DNA from: an uncultured Desulfobulbaceae bacterium
GTDB lineage: Bacteria > Desulfobacterota > Desulfobulbia > Desulfobulbales > BM004
Direction: 5' to 3'
Length of the DNA stretch: 60,934 nucleotides
Assembly (NCBI GenBank): GCA_947259115.1
Contig: CAMYKS010000011.1
Location: forward strand, 1 to 60,934
Program-made: the position numbers and the translations under genes
Shown: positions 49,081 through 56,707 of the stretch, one piece after another
How the letters are laid out: each line of letters opens with the position of its first letter
Numbering within the stretch: the stretch's first letter is position 1
Notes under the pieces: model-generated
The model's input: the letters and a program-made list of their open reading frames with translations, nothing else
Told to the model about the DNA's origin: nothing
Databases searched by the model: none

Positions 49081-49110
49081 CACCCGGTCGGGTGGCTTTT
49101 TATCTTTTTT
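49081..49110 (+). terminator. Rho-independent terminator of the small membrane peptide gene
   Basis: CACCCG (49081-49086) pairs with CGGGTG (49089-49094) around GT, followed by GCTTTTTATCTTTTTT. It ends the short transcript of the 31-residue peptide gene. Confidence 0.8.
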
Positions 49111-49177
49111 AAAACCGAAGGAAAAAAGGGGACCAGCCAAAAACGACTGATTTCCGTTGAGTAACCCGGCAGCCAGC

Positions 49178-49486
49178 CTAAAGCAGCTCCAAATCTCTTA
49201 ATATACTTTCCGCCTCTTTTTTGAAATCCTCCCGCACCATCAACCTTGCTTCCAGAGGCACAGGCGCCAGTCTGTGTGACTGTTCTCCGTCAAAATAATA
49301 TTCAATATCAGTTTTATCAAAACTCGCCTTGATAACGGCAATATTCCCTTCTCTGAAAATCGTAGCCATTTTGACAAATCCCGGCATTTTCGGCAGGGGC
49401 TCCAGCTTTTCAACCAGGTCAACATCACAATCAGAGCACTCCAGAAATCCTTCCCTGTATTCAGCGCGGCATTTCGGACAGTACAT
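49178..49486 (-). CDS. Zinc-ribbon / DUF2007-like protein
   Basis: A 103-residue cytoplasmic protein. The N-terminus carries a zinc ribbon, CPKCRAEY...LECSDCDVDL (CxxC...CxxC, about residues 3-25). It is followed by a small alpha/beta domain like DUF2007 proteins (FVKMATIFREGNIAVIKASFDKTDIEYYF and APVPLEARLMVREDFKKEAESIL), sometimes described as putative signal-transducing proteins. The ATG at 49486 is preceded by GAGGGA. Function unknown. Confidence 0.75.
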   Translation of the reverse strand: MYCPKCRAEYREGFLECSDCDVDLVEKLEPLPKMPGFVKMATIFREGNIAVIKASFDKTDIEYYFDGEQSHRLAPVPLEARLMVREDFKKEAESILRDLELL

Positions 49487-49631
49487 ATTCTTCCCTCGCC
49501 CCCTTTGAAAAATTCTGTGCAAATATCTTTTCTTTTCTGCGTGCAGAGTTATATTATTTACTATTTAGAAATACTGACAGCATATACGATTTTTTTATTT
49601 TTGTACCCCAAAAACATCAGGGAGGGTTGCC

Positions 49632-50420
49632 ATGAAACGTTTATTTCTCTCACTATTACTGCTGTTGTTCTGGAACACCCAAGCTTTCGGCGCTATCATC
49701 GGGGAGCCTGTCATGTATAAAGCCGGAGATTTTGCCATGCAGGGATACCTGTCCTATGATGACGGTATTTCCGAAAAAAGACCGGGGATCCTGGTTGTTC
49801 ACGAATGGTGGGGCCATAACGAGTATGCCCGGGCCAGAGCCCGCAAGCTGGCGGAACTCGGCTATACGGCCCTGGCTGTGGATATGTACGGTGACGGCAA
49901 ACAGGCGGACCACCCAAGTGATGCGGGAAAATTCGCAGCTGCGATCAGGCAGAATATGGAGGCAGCAACAGAGCGTTTTGAAGCAGCACTGCAGCTTCTG
50001 CAAAAACACCCGACCGTTGATCCGGAGCATATTGCTGCAATCGGCTACTGTTTCGGGGGCGGCCTGGTCCTGCAGATGGCGCGACGGGGACTTGACCTGG
50101 ACGGAGTGGTCAGCTTTCACGGCTCACTTGCCACAGACAATCCAGCGGTTCCGGGAGTGATCAAAGCCAGGATACTCGTCTGCGATGGCGCTGATGACAA
50201 AATGGTCACCCCTGAACAGATACAGTCCTTTCTGAGGGAAATGAAACGTGCCGGTGTGGATTATAAATTTATTTCCTATCCCGGCGCCAAGCACAGCTTC
50301 ACCAACCCCGGCGCCGACATTTATGCAGAAAAATTCAATATTCCGGTGGCATACAATGCAGAGGCCGACAAGCGTTCCTGGCAGGATATGCAGGATTTTC
50401 TGCAGGAGACTTTCAAATAG
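49632..50420 (+). CDS. Secreted dienelactone hydrolase family protein
   Basis: Alpha/beta hydrolase with a clear signal peptide (MKRLFLSLLLLLFWNTQAFG), so exported. The fold motifs are PGILVVHEWWGHNEYARARARKLAELGY and the nucleophile elbow GYCFGGGLVLQMA, where Cys takes the serine place, as in dienelactone hydrolase. The acid lies around CDGADDKMV and the His in AKHSFTNPGAD. The substrate is unknown; homologues act on lactones or esters. GGAGGG precedes the ATG. No related catabolic genes are near. Confidence 0.88.
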   Translation: MKRLFLSLLLLLFWNTQAFGAIIGEPVMYKAGDFAMQGYLSYDDGISEKRPGILVVHEWWGHNEYARARARKLAELGYTALAVDMYGDGKQADHPSDAGKFAAAIRQNMEAATERFEAALQLLQKHPTVDPEHIAAIGYCFGGGLVLQMARRGLDLDGVVSFHGSLATDNPAVPGVIKARILVCDGADDKMVTPEQIQSFLREMKRAGVDYKFISYPGAKHSFTNPGADIYAEKFNIPVAYNAEADKRSWQDMQDFLQETFK

Positions 50421-50428
50421 AATTTACT

Positions 50429-50453
50429 GGGGACAGATTTCAAATCTGTCCCC
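50429..50453. repeat. Perfect 25-base palindrome after the hydrolase gene
   Basis: GGGGACAGATTT (50429-50440), one C, then AAATCTGTCCCC (50442-50453). It starts eight bases after the hydrolase stop and could end transcription, though no T run follows at once. A single half-site AAATCTGTCCCCT recurs at 52734-52746, so it is more likely a dispersed repeat. Confidence 0.6.
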
Positions 50454-50535
50454 TCAGACTGAATTATTTTATTTACTCTTAACTATTTGTTGATGAACTA
50501 ATGGGAGTGAAATAATCCAAAAGTAAACATGAACT

Positions 50536-50730
50536 GTCATTCCCGCGCAGGCGGGAGGTAAGCGACCAAAGGGAGACACCGATCTAGTCTTTTCAAAAAA
50601 TAAGTTAAACTGGATCGGAGCCTCCATTTGGTCGTTTATACCCCTCGAGGGGGTACTAAAAAGAGTGCCCTGAAAGGGTGTTTATGCCCTGTATTTAAGG
50701 GTGCTTACCTCCCGCCTGCGCGGGAATGAC
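50536..50730. repeat. 195-bp compound palindromic element
   Basis: Bounded by a perfect 28-base inverted repeat (50536-50563 and 50703-50730), each end reading GTCATTCCCGCG then CAGGCGGGAGGTAAGC with its own CCCGC/GCGGG hairpin. Inside, about 27 bases near 50564-50590 form an imperfect stem with 50609-50635. There are also a palindrome CCCCTCGAGGGG (50641-50652) and two CCCT/AGGG hairpins. It has no ORF. It looks like a non-autonomous repeat (MITE- or REP-cluster-like) in the gap before hisHF. Confidence 0.65.
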
Positions 50731-50919
50731 GGCATTATTCAATCAGCTTTTTAACATGAATAACTGCTTTCATCTTTGATTCATGACTGATCCAAAAACC
50801 TTCTGATATATCGTATACTCCAAATCGGCTAAACAAAGAGTCAGTGAACCTATTTTTATTGGTTTCCGGTTGTTTTTACAGAAGGTTTCGTCTATTATGG
50901 CGACCTTTTTAAAATTCAT

Positions 50920-50984
50920 TGTCAATCATCAGCTTTCAATCGTCGTCAGTATCATATGACGACAATTTATTATGCTGATAATTA
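50920..50984. repeat. REP-like hairpin related to the 54.9-kb element ends
   Basis: TGTCAATCATCAGC (50920-50933) and GCTGATAATT (50974-50983) match the two arms of the hairpin in the terminal repeats at 54.9 and 55.9 kb. Here the short loop is replaced by 40 bases containing another palindrome, GTCGTCA (50942-50948) / TGACGAC (50957-50963). It lies just upstream of hisHF. Confidence 0.6.
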
Positions 50985-51008
50985 ATAATTAAAAATGCAA
51001 CATTACTC

Positions 51009-52598
51009 ATGATAACCCTACTAGACTACGGAGCAGGAAACGTCAGGTCCGTCCGTAATGCCATCAAAAAACTGGGCTACGCGGTCAAAGACGTTGAAAC
51101 TCCGGACGACATACTCCAGGCCGATAAACTGATCTTCCCCGGCGTGGGCAGCTTTGGCAGCGCCATGCAGAAACTGCAGCAGGAAGGGTATATCGAGCCG
51201 CTGCTCAAATACCTTTATCATGATCGGCCGTTTCTGGGTATCTGTCTTGGCCTGCAGACCCTGTTTGAAGGAAGTGAGGAAGCCCTTGGCGTGGCCGGAC
51301 TGGGCATTATCAAGGGCATTATCAAACGTTTTGACGATGGTTCCCTGTCCGTGCCGCAGATCGGCTGGAACGGCATCAACATCGATAAACCGTCATCACT
51401 TTTTGCCGGCTATGAGCATGAAAAACTCTATTTCGTCCACTCCTACCGGGCCGTGCCCACTGCTGAAAACAGGGACTGGATTTTAACCACCACGAATTAC
51501 GGTGATGAGTTCATCAGCGGCGTCCAGAAAGGTAACGTGGCCGCGTTCCAATTCCATCCGGAAAAAAGCGGTAATGGAGGACTGAACATTCTAAAAAATT
51601 TCCTCGGTGGAACCGGGCTTTACGATTCCATGCCGGTTGAGCTTTTAGGAGCCAGCCAGCCAACCAGGCTGGCCAAGCGTATCATTGCCTGTCTTGATGT
51701 ACGGACCAACGACCAGGGCGACCTGGTAGTGACCAAGGGCGACCAGTATGACGTGCGTGAGGAAGGCGAAGTCAGAAATCTCGGCATGCCCGTTGATCTG
51801 GCCAGGAGATACTTTGAAGAAGGAGCTGACGAGATCACCTTTCTGAACATTACCGGCTTCCGTGATTTTCCCATGAAGGACCAGCCCATGCTGGAGGTAC
51901 TGCAGAATACATCGGAGAACGTCTTTGTACCATTGACCATTGGCGGCGGCATCCGCGAATACACCGACAGTAACGGCAATTACTGGTCTGCACTTGATGT
52001 TGCATCGGAATATTTCCGCTCCGGGGCGGACAAGATATCCATCGGCAGTGACGCGGTCTATATTGTCGAGGAATATTTAAAAACAGGCAAGATGACCGGC
52101 CAAAGCTCCATTGAACAGATCTCTCGCGTGTACGGCAACCAGGCCGTGGTCATCTCCGTAGACCCACGCCGGGTATATGTAAATTCACCGGATGATACGG
52201 AGCACAATACCATTAAGACCGATTTCCCCGGTCCCAATAGCGAAGAATACTGCTGGTATCAGTGCACCGTCAAAGGCGGTCGCGAAGGACGCGACATCGA
52301 CGCCAAGCAGCTGGTACAGACGTGTGAGAAGCTGGGTGCCGGGGAGATCCTCCTGAACTGCATAGATAAGGATGGTACCAATAGCGGTTTTGACATTGAG
52401 CTGGTGAAGCATGTCAGTGAAGCGGTGACCATCCCAGTGATCGCCTCAAGTGGTGCCGGTAAGGTGGAACACTTCTCAGAGGTCTTTGAAAAGACTGATG
52501 TGGAGGCAGCTTTGGCCGCAGGTATCTTTCATAGAGAGGAAGTGCCGATAGAGGCGGTTAAGGATCATATGCGTGAACGAGGAATAGAGACGCGATAA
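51009..52598 (+). CDS. hisHF: Bifunctional imidazole glycerol phosphate synthase HisHF (eukaryote HIS7-like)
   Basis: One 529-residue protein joins the glutamine amidotransferase HisH and the cyclase HisF, which bacteria normally encode separately. Residues 1 to about 200 are HisH, with Cys79 in GICLGLQ, His183 and Glu185 in FHPEKSG. From about 222 it is HisF, with Asp230 in [16 protein letters not shown], then [44 protein letters not shown] and PVIASSGAG. The HisF half, including [20 protein letters not shown] and the [13 protein letters not shown] insert, strongly resembles fungal/plant HIS7. The activity makes IGP and AICAR in histidine synthesis. No other his genes are near. No clear ribosome site precedes the ATG. 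Confidence 0.94.
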   Translation: MITLLDYGAGNVRSVRNAIKKLGYAVKDVETPDDILQADKLIFPGVGSFGSAMQKLQQEGYIEPLLKYLYHDRPFLGICLGLQTLFEGSEEALGVAGLGIIKGIIKRFDDGSLSVPQIGWNGINIDKPSSLFAGYEHEKLYFVHSYRAVPTAENRDWILTTTNYGDEFISGVQKGNVAAFQFHPEKSGNGGLNILKNFLGGTGLYDSMPVELLGASQPTRLAKRIIACLDVRTNDQGDLVVTKGDQYDVREEGEVRNLGMPVDLARRYFEEGADEITFLNITGFRDFPMKDQPMLEVLQNTSENVFVPLTIGGGIREYTDSNGNYWSALDVASEYFRSGADKISIGSDAVYIVEEYLKTGKMTGQSSIEQISRVYGNQAVVISVDPRRVYVNSPDDTEHNTIKTDFPGPNSEEYCWYQCTVKGGREGRDIDAKQLVQTCEKLGAGEILLNCIDKDGTNSGFDIELVKHVSEAVTIPVIASSGAGKVEHFSEVFEKTDVEAALAAGIFHREEVPIEAVKDHMRERGIETR

Positions 52599-52674
52599 GG
52601 CTGAGTTGAGCAGCTTGCCTGCTCGTACGAAACTTATGCCCTTGCGGTATAAATACTGACAGTATCAGTGCACT

Positions 52675-52719
52675 CAAAAAGGCCTTTTCCGATGACTTGG
52701 GAGGGGCCTCTTTTTTTAA
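52675..52719 (+). terminator. Terminator downstream of hisHF
   Basis: AAAAAGGCC (from 52676) can pair with GGCCTCTTTTT, giving a GGCC stem flanked by A and T runs, followed by TTTTTTT. It is about 80 bases past the stop. A separate T-less hairpin GAGCAG/CTGCTC lies nearer the stop (52607-52623) and is shared with the hisF remnant at 54.8 kb. Confidence 0.6.
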
Positions 52720-52919
52720 GGGTGATCAAAAATAAATCTGTCCCCTGAAGGTGTCCATCCCTTGCCCTCAGTTTTAATGGAGTGATCATTTCTGGCAAGA
52801 TGATCGCATATGTTTCTTGGCAAGATTTGTACATAGTTATATGATAAAATTTAAATTGCTACCCTCATCATTGGGCTGCTGGTCCCTTGGAAAAATTTCC
52901 CTTTGTCGTTGGAATCAAT

Positions 52920-54476
52920 ATGGACAAGAACAATATTTTCGATGAAAAAGAACATGGTGCAGTCATTGCGGACGATTTCTGCGAAATAGAGCGGCAGCCG
53001 GATCCTTGTACCATCATCATATTCGGCGCCTCGGGTGACCTCACCCACCGTAAACTCATACCAGCTTTGTACAACCTTTTCTGCAATAAGAGACTGCCCG
53101 ACCATTATTGTATTGTTGGCGCAAGTCGTACTGAAATGGATGACAGTGCCTTCCGGTCGAAAATGCACCAAAGATTGACGGATGCCGGGGCCGACCTCAA
53201 AGCGTGGGATGAGTTTGAGGCCTGCTTATATTACCAGGTGGTCTCCTACGACAACCCCTCGTCCTACAAATTACTGAGCTCACGCCTTGCAGATCTAGAC
53301 CTAAAGCATCAGACCGGCGGCAACCGGGTCATCAATCTGGCCATACCGCCTTCCTTGTATGCAACCGTGTCCCTGGAGTTGGGCCGGGTCGGGTTGGCCG
53401 CCGAGGACATGCAAAAAGGACAATGGGCACGACTTGTGGTGGAAAAACCCTTTGGTTATGACCTGCGATCAGCCAGGAAACTGAATGCAGTCATCCATGA
53501 AGGCTTTCAGGAGCATCAGGTCTTCCGCATTGACCATTATATGGCAAAACAAACTGTCCAGAACATCCAGGTTTTACGTTTTGCCAACGCCATATTTGAG
53601 CCCCTTTGGAACCGTAATTATATTGACTATGTCAGGATTAATGCGAGTGAGGACCTTGGGATTGAAGACAGGGCCGGCTATTACGAACAGTCCGGGATTT
53701 TGCGGGACATGTTTCAGAATCACATGATGGAACTCCTGGCACTGGTTGCAGCGGAGCCCCCTTCTTTATTCGAGGCGGACATGGTGCGTGATAAGAAGGC
53801 CGAACTTTTTCGCAATTTGCGGCCCTTCAGTTTGGAGGACACGAGTCTGGTTCTCGGACAGTATGAAGGGGGCGTCGTAGGTGGAAAACGGGTGCCCGGC
53901 TATCGGGAAGAAGCGGGTGTCGATCCCCATTCCTTAACCCCAACCTATGCCCTGATGCGGGTTTTCATAGACAACTGGCGTTGGCAGGGGGTTCCTTTTT
54001 ACATAACATCAGGAAAAAGGCTGAAGAGAAAGGTTACAAGAATTGATATACAATTCAAGGCCATTCCTCACAGCATGTTCAGACAGGTCCTGGGTGGCAG
54101 CATTGGCACCAATCGCCTAATTATAGGGGTGTATCCACAGGAGACAATCTTCATCAACTTCCAGTCAATGAAACCAGGGCCCCGGTTTTGCCTCCGTACA
54201 GCGGGTCTGCATTTCTCCTTCAATAAAGGTCAAGAGGGTACCAAGCTGGAAGCCTACGAAAAGGCTTTACTCGATGCCTTGATCGGCGATCAAACATTGT
54301 TCTGGCGCCAGGATGGCCTGGAATTGTGCTGGTCTTTCCTGGACCCAGTTCTTGATTCGTGTGAAGTGTGCGACAACCGGTTCAAAAATCTACATCCTTA
54401 TCCTGCAGGCTCGCTGGGACCGCAGACAGCCCTCGACATTTTGCCCCTTGGAAGCTGGCCTGAAAAACCACTGTAA
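52920..54476 (+). CDS. zwf: Glucose-6-phosphate 1-dehydrogenase
   Basis: Oxidises glucose-6-phosphate with NAD(P)+. The dinucleotide motif is [22 protein letters not shown]. The [12 protein letters not shown] substrate segment is present, and the active site reads [15 protein letters not shown], where the family consensus is RIDHYLGKE. The key Asp-His and Lys are kept, but Gly becomes Ala. Length 518 is normal. A TTG 33 bases upstream is an alternative start. No pgl or gnd is adjacent, so the oxidative pentose phosphate branch is not encoded here as an operon. It lies between hisHF and a fragment of a second hisF. Confidence 0.92.
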   Translation: MDKNNIFDEKEHGAVIADDFCEIERQPDPCTIIIFGASGDLTHRKLIPALYNLFCNKRLPDHYCIVGASRTEMDDSAFRSKMHQRLTDAGADLKAWDEFEACLYYQVVSYDNPSSYKLLSSRLADLDLKHQTGGNRVINLAIPPSLYATVSLELGRVGLAAEDMQKGQWARLVVEKPFGYDLRSARKLNAVIHEGFQEHQVFRIDHYMAKQTVQNIQVLRFANAIFEPLWNRNYIDYVRINASEDLGIEDRAGYYEQSGILRDMFQNHMMELLALVAAEPPSLFEADMVRDKKAELFRNLRPFSLEDTSLVLGQYEGGVVGGKRVPGYREEAGVDPHSLTPTYALMRVFIDNWRWQGVPFYITSGKRLKRKVTRIDIQFKAIPHSMFRQVLGGSIGTNRLIIGVYPQETIFINFQSMKPGPRFCLRTAGLHFSFNKGQEGTKLEAYEKALLDALIGDQTLFWRQDGLELCWSFLDPVLDSCEVCDNRFKNLHPYPAGSLGPQTALDILPLGSWPEKPL

Positions 54477-54558
54477 AAGAACCGGAGTCTGCTCTATAAC
54501 AAAAACTGGAAAGAACAACTCGCATAAATATACTGGAAGATTAGCAACTTATTTGTCC

Positions 54559-54768
54559 ACCAATAGCGGTTTTGATATCGAGCTGGTCAAGCACGTACAT
54601 GAAGCTGTGTCCATCCCTGTCATTGCTTCCAGTGGTGCCGGAAAGGTGGAACACTTCTCAGAGGTGTTTGAAAAGACCGATGTGGAGGCTGCTTTGGCGG
54701 CCGGTATCTTCCACAGGGAGGAAGTCCCTATTGAGGAGGTGAAGGAACATATGTGTGAGAAGGCATAG
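54559..54768 (+). pseudogene. 3' remnant of a second hisHF gene
   Basis: From ACCAATAGCGG at 54559 the sequence is a copy of the last about 70 codons of hisHF (52377 onward). The encoded peptide differs at only about seven residues, while many third codon positions differ. So the copy diverged as a functional gene before it was truncated, or came from a related strain. Near the end a one-base deletion brings TAG (54766-54768) ahead of the ancestral stop. Homology continues past it, including GAGCAG/CTGCTC, to about 54809. The 5' part of the gene is missing; zwf lies there instead. Confidence 0.85.
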
Positions 54769-54838
54769 AGACGAGATAAAGCTGAGTTGAGCAGCTTGCC
54801 TGCTCGTACCGATAAGCTAACTTTTGAGACATCGAGAC

Positions 54839-54884
54839 TTATACCCCTCAGGTAAGCGTTAGACTCCGAGGGGGTACTGAAAAG
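54839..54884. repeat. Second copy of the TTATACCCCTC...GAGGGGGTACT repeat
   Basis: TTATACCCCTC (54839-54849) and GAGGGGGTACTGAAAAG (54868-54884) match 50636-50663 inside the 195-bp palindromic element. Here 18 extra bases separate the arms. It lies between the hisF remnant and the transposable element and shows that the same repeat family occurs twice in the region. Confidence 0.5.
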
Positions 54885-54909
54885 AAATGGGGTCAGGAGA
54901 GGTACCAGG

Positions 54910-54957
54910 CTTGACAATTATCAGCAAACAATACTGCTGATGATTGACAGTGTATTC
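54910..54957 (+). repeat. Left terminal inverted repeat of the RAYT element
   Basis: 48 bases beginning CTTGACAATTATCAGC and ending GACAGTGTATTC; exact reverse complement of 55909-55956. It contains a REP-like hairpin with an 8-base loop. Confidence 0.9.
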
Positions 54958-54975
54958 GCTTGTTAGTTTGTGGGC

Positions 54976-55485
54976 ATGGCCCTCAAGCCCCGCATCCATT
55001 ATCCTGGAGCTTGTTATCATGTAATCCTGCGTGGCAATGGTGGCCAGGATATTTTTTTTAGCAGCAAAGACCGCACTAAGTTCTATCTTCTTTTGCAGGA
55101 AGGCATTGAAGGATTTGAGCATCGCATCCATGCTTTTTGTTTGATGACCAACCATGTTCACCTGGTTGTCCAGGTTGGCGAAGCACCCCTTTCAAAAATC
55201 ATGCAGAATGTTACTTTCCGTTACACGCGGTATATAAATTCACGCAAAATACGCATCGGGCATTTATTCCAGGGTCGTTATAAAGCTTTACTGATTGATA
55301 TAGACACTTACATGCTGGAACTGGTGCGCTATATCCATAATAATCCAGTCCGGGCTAAAATTACTGAAACAGAAGATCAATACATCTTCAGCAGCCATGA
55401 GTCTTATCTCGGAAAAAATAATGTACCATGGCTGACCACTGATTTTGTTCTAAGCCAATTTGCCAAGCAGAAAAAAAATCAATAA
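54976..55485 (+). CDS. REP-associated Y1/HUH transposase (RAYT family)
   Basis: Single-strand-type transposase with the HUH motif in LMTNHVHLVVQ (His-x-His binds the metal) and the tyrosine region FRYTRYINSRKIRIGHLFQGRYKA, followed by YIHNNPVRAKI. The ATG at 54976 (MALKPRIHYPGACYHVILRGN) is the family start; a GTG lies six bases upstream. The frame ends at TAA just after an A8 run (55471-55478). In the -1 frame the sequence continues as YHDFILKGS and on into the DnaA-like domain, so the full protein is probably made by frameshifting or was split by a one-base indel. Confidence 0.85.
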   Translation: MALKPRIHYPGACYHVILRGNGGQDIFFSSKDRTKFYLLLQEGIEGFEHRIHAFCLMTNHVHLVVQVGEAPLSKIMQNVTFRYTRYINSRKIRIGHLFQGRYKALLIDIDTYMLELVRYIHNNPVRAKITETEDQYIFSSHESYLGKNNVPWLTTDFVLSQFAKQKKNQ

Positions 55486-55910
55486 AGTTATATCATGATT
55501 TTATCTTGAAAGGATCGGTAGAAAGTCACCGGCAGGAATTCTATGGCGGTATTTATGATGGCCGCATTTCAGGAGATGATTGTTTCAGTGAGAAGGCACT
55601 TGCCAAAGCTGCAGGGAAGTATTCAAAAAAACTGTCCTTTGAAAATGTTGTTGATGCAGTATGCAATTATTACAAAATCACTATTAACCAGCTCATTGAG
55701 CCCGGCAAGACACACCCTGCTTCTGAGGCAAGGGGGATTGCAGCTTTACTCGTACAGGAAAATAGCAACCTTAAGCTAACTGCATTGGGAAATTACCTAA
55801 ATCGTGATGTGGCGACTTTAAGCCAGTCTGCCAACAGGCTACGAAAACGTGCAGTAAGAGATAAAGTGTTTTCAGAAAAGATAGAAAATATCCGAAAAAC
55901 GCTCCAATGA
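55486..55910 (+). CDS. DnaA-C-like helix-turn-helix tail of the RAYT transposase (other frame)
   Basis: Read in the -1 frame relative to the transposase, this segment continues SIKLYHDFILKGSVESHRQ without a stop. It carries EFYGGIYDGRISGDDCF and then a domain resembling the DnaA C-terminal helix-turn-helix (ENVVDAVCNYYKITINQLI ... EARGIAALLVQEN ... LTALGNYLNRDVATLSQSANRLRK). In related RAYT-type proteins this domain forms the tail of the same chain. The only start codon in its own frame is TTG 55506 without a good ribosome site, which argues against a separate gene. The stop coincides with the right terminal repeat. Confidence 0.7.
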
Positions 55911-55956
55911 ATACACTGTCAATCATCAGCAGTATTGTTTGCTGATAATTGTCAAG
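55909..55956 (-). repeat. Right terminal inverted repeat of the RAYT element
   Basis: 48 bases beginning GAATACACTGTCAATC and ending TGATAATTGTCAAG; exact reverse complement of 54910-54957. It overlaps the last bases of the DnaA-like tail. Confidence 0.9.
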
Positions 55957-56006
55957 TTTACCCCCTGTTGCCTGTTTCAATATATCTGCTAAATCAATGT
56001 TAAATT

Positions 56007-56705
56007 TTAGAAAGTATTTCTGTACCAGTCATTAAGAGCTTCAATAACTCCATCTCTTTTTTCTCTATTTGAGATATGCTCAGTTCTTGATAATTCAACC
56101 TGCAGCCAAGGTAATTTTGTAGAATGGGTGCGGATAATATACCCTCCTTTGAAAGGGTCATTTATGGTGACCAGTTCCTGCGTGAACACCTTCTGAAAAG
56201 ATTCTGTAAGTTTTTTCAGCCATTCATTTGGGCAAGTTCCATCCGCATTACTTATACAAACCAGTGGACGCATCCTTCCAGCATCCGGACCAACAGGTGG
56301 CCCTACTGCTGCCATTGTATGACAATCTATGCCAACCTTGACATTTCCTTTTTCTGCCAGTTGTTCAAGCTTTAGATGATACGGGTGGTAATAAGCGGCC
56401 AGTAACTGCTCTATGAGCTTCTGAGAAGGAAATTCTTTATAGACCGGAATATCATAGCATGTATGGGTTTTGATGATTCCGTCCTTTCTGAAATCATCAG
56501 CCGCTCTGTTCAGGTCTACGATTGCCCTGGCAACGTCAGATGAAATAAAGGCTTCTGCAGATTTTTCCAGGCCAAAATATATTTCCGCCGCGCCCCAGTC
56601 ACCGTCTTCATAGATCTGTTCAGGAGTCAGTATACAGGTATCCTGAACTTCCTGGGGAATACGCTGGCCTGAATGAGGAACTGATACCAGGAACGGCAGT
56701 TTCAC
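56007..56705 (-). CDS. N-formylglutamate amidohydrolase family protein
   Basis: Zinc-dependent amidohydrolase homologue of 232 residues. Typical motifs are FLVSVPHSG near the N-terminus, ARAIVDLNRAADD, YHPYHLKLEQL and the metal-site segment VGIDCHTMA, then GGYIIRTHS and VELSRTEH. The original enzyme hydrolyses N-formyl-L-glutamate in histidine breakdown, but no hut genes are here. The start lies two bases after the stop of the gamma-glutamyltransferase-like gene, so the two are coupled. The true substrate is therefore more likely a gamma-glutamyl- or N-acyl-type compound handled by this operon. Confidence 0.85.
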   Translation of the reverse strand: MKLPFLVSVPHSGQRIPQEVQDTCILTPEQIYEDGDWGAAEIYFGLEKSAEAFISSDVARAIVDLNRAADDFRKDGIIKTHTCYDIPVYKEFPSQKLIEQLLAAYYHPYHLKLEQLAEKGNVKVGIDCHTMAAVGPPVGPDAGRMRPLVCISNADGTCPNEWLKKLTESFQKVFTQELVTINDPFKGGYIIRTHSTKLPWLQVELSRTEHISNREKRDGVIEALNDWYRNTF

Positions 56706-56707
56706 CT

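Larger units (their letters stand above)
54910..55956 (+). mobile_element. Compact RAYT-type transposable element with 48-bp perfect inverted ends
   Basis: A 1047-bp unit. The left end (54910-54957) and right end (55909-55956) are perfect reverse complements over 48 bases. Each end is itself an imperfect hairpin (GACAATTATCAGCA/TGCTGATGATTGTC type) like a REP sequence. Inside are a Y1/HUH transposase and a DnaA-like domain in another frame. The perfect identity of the ends suggests recent movement or active maintenance. It inserted beside the hisF remnant and after a GGGGTCAGG motif (54889-54897). Confidence 0.8.

Noticed and set aside
50536..50730. CRISPR array
   Set aside because: The repeats are inverted, not direct, with no regular spacers and no cas genes anywhere in the window.
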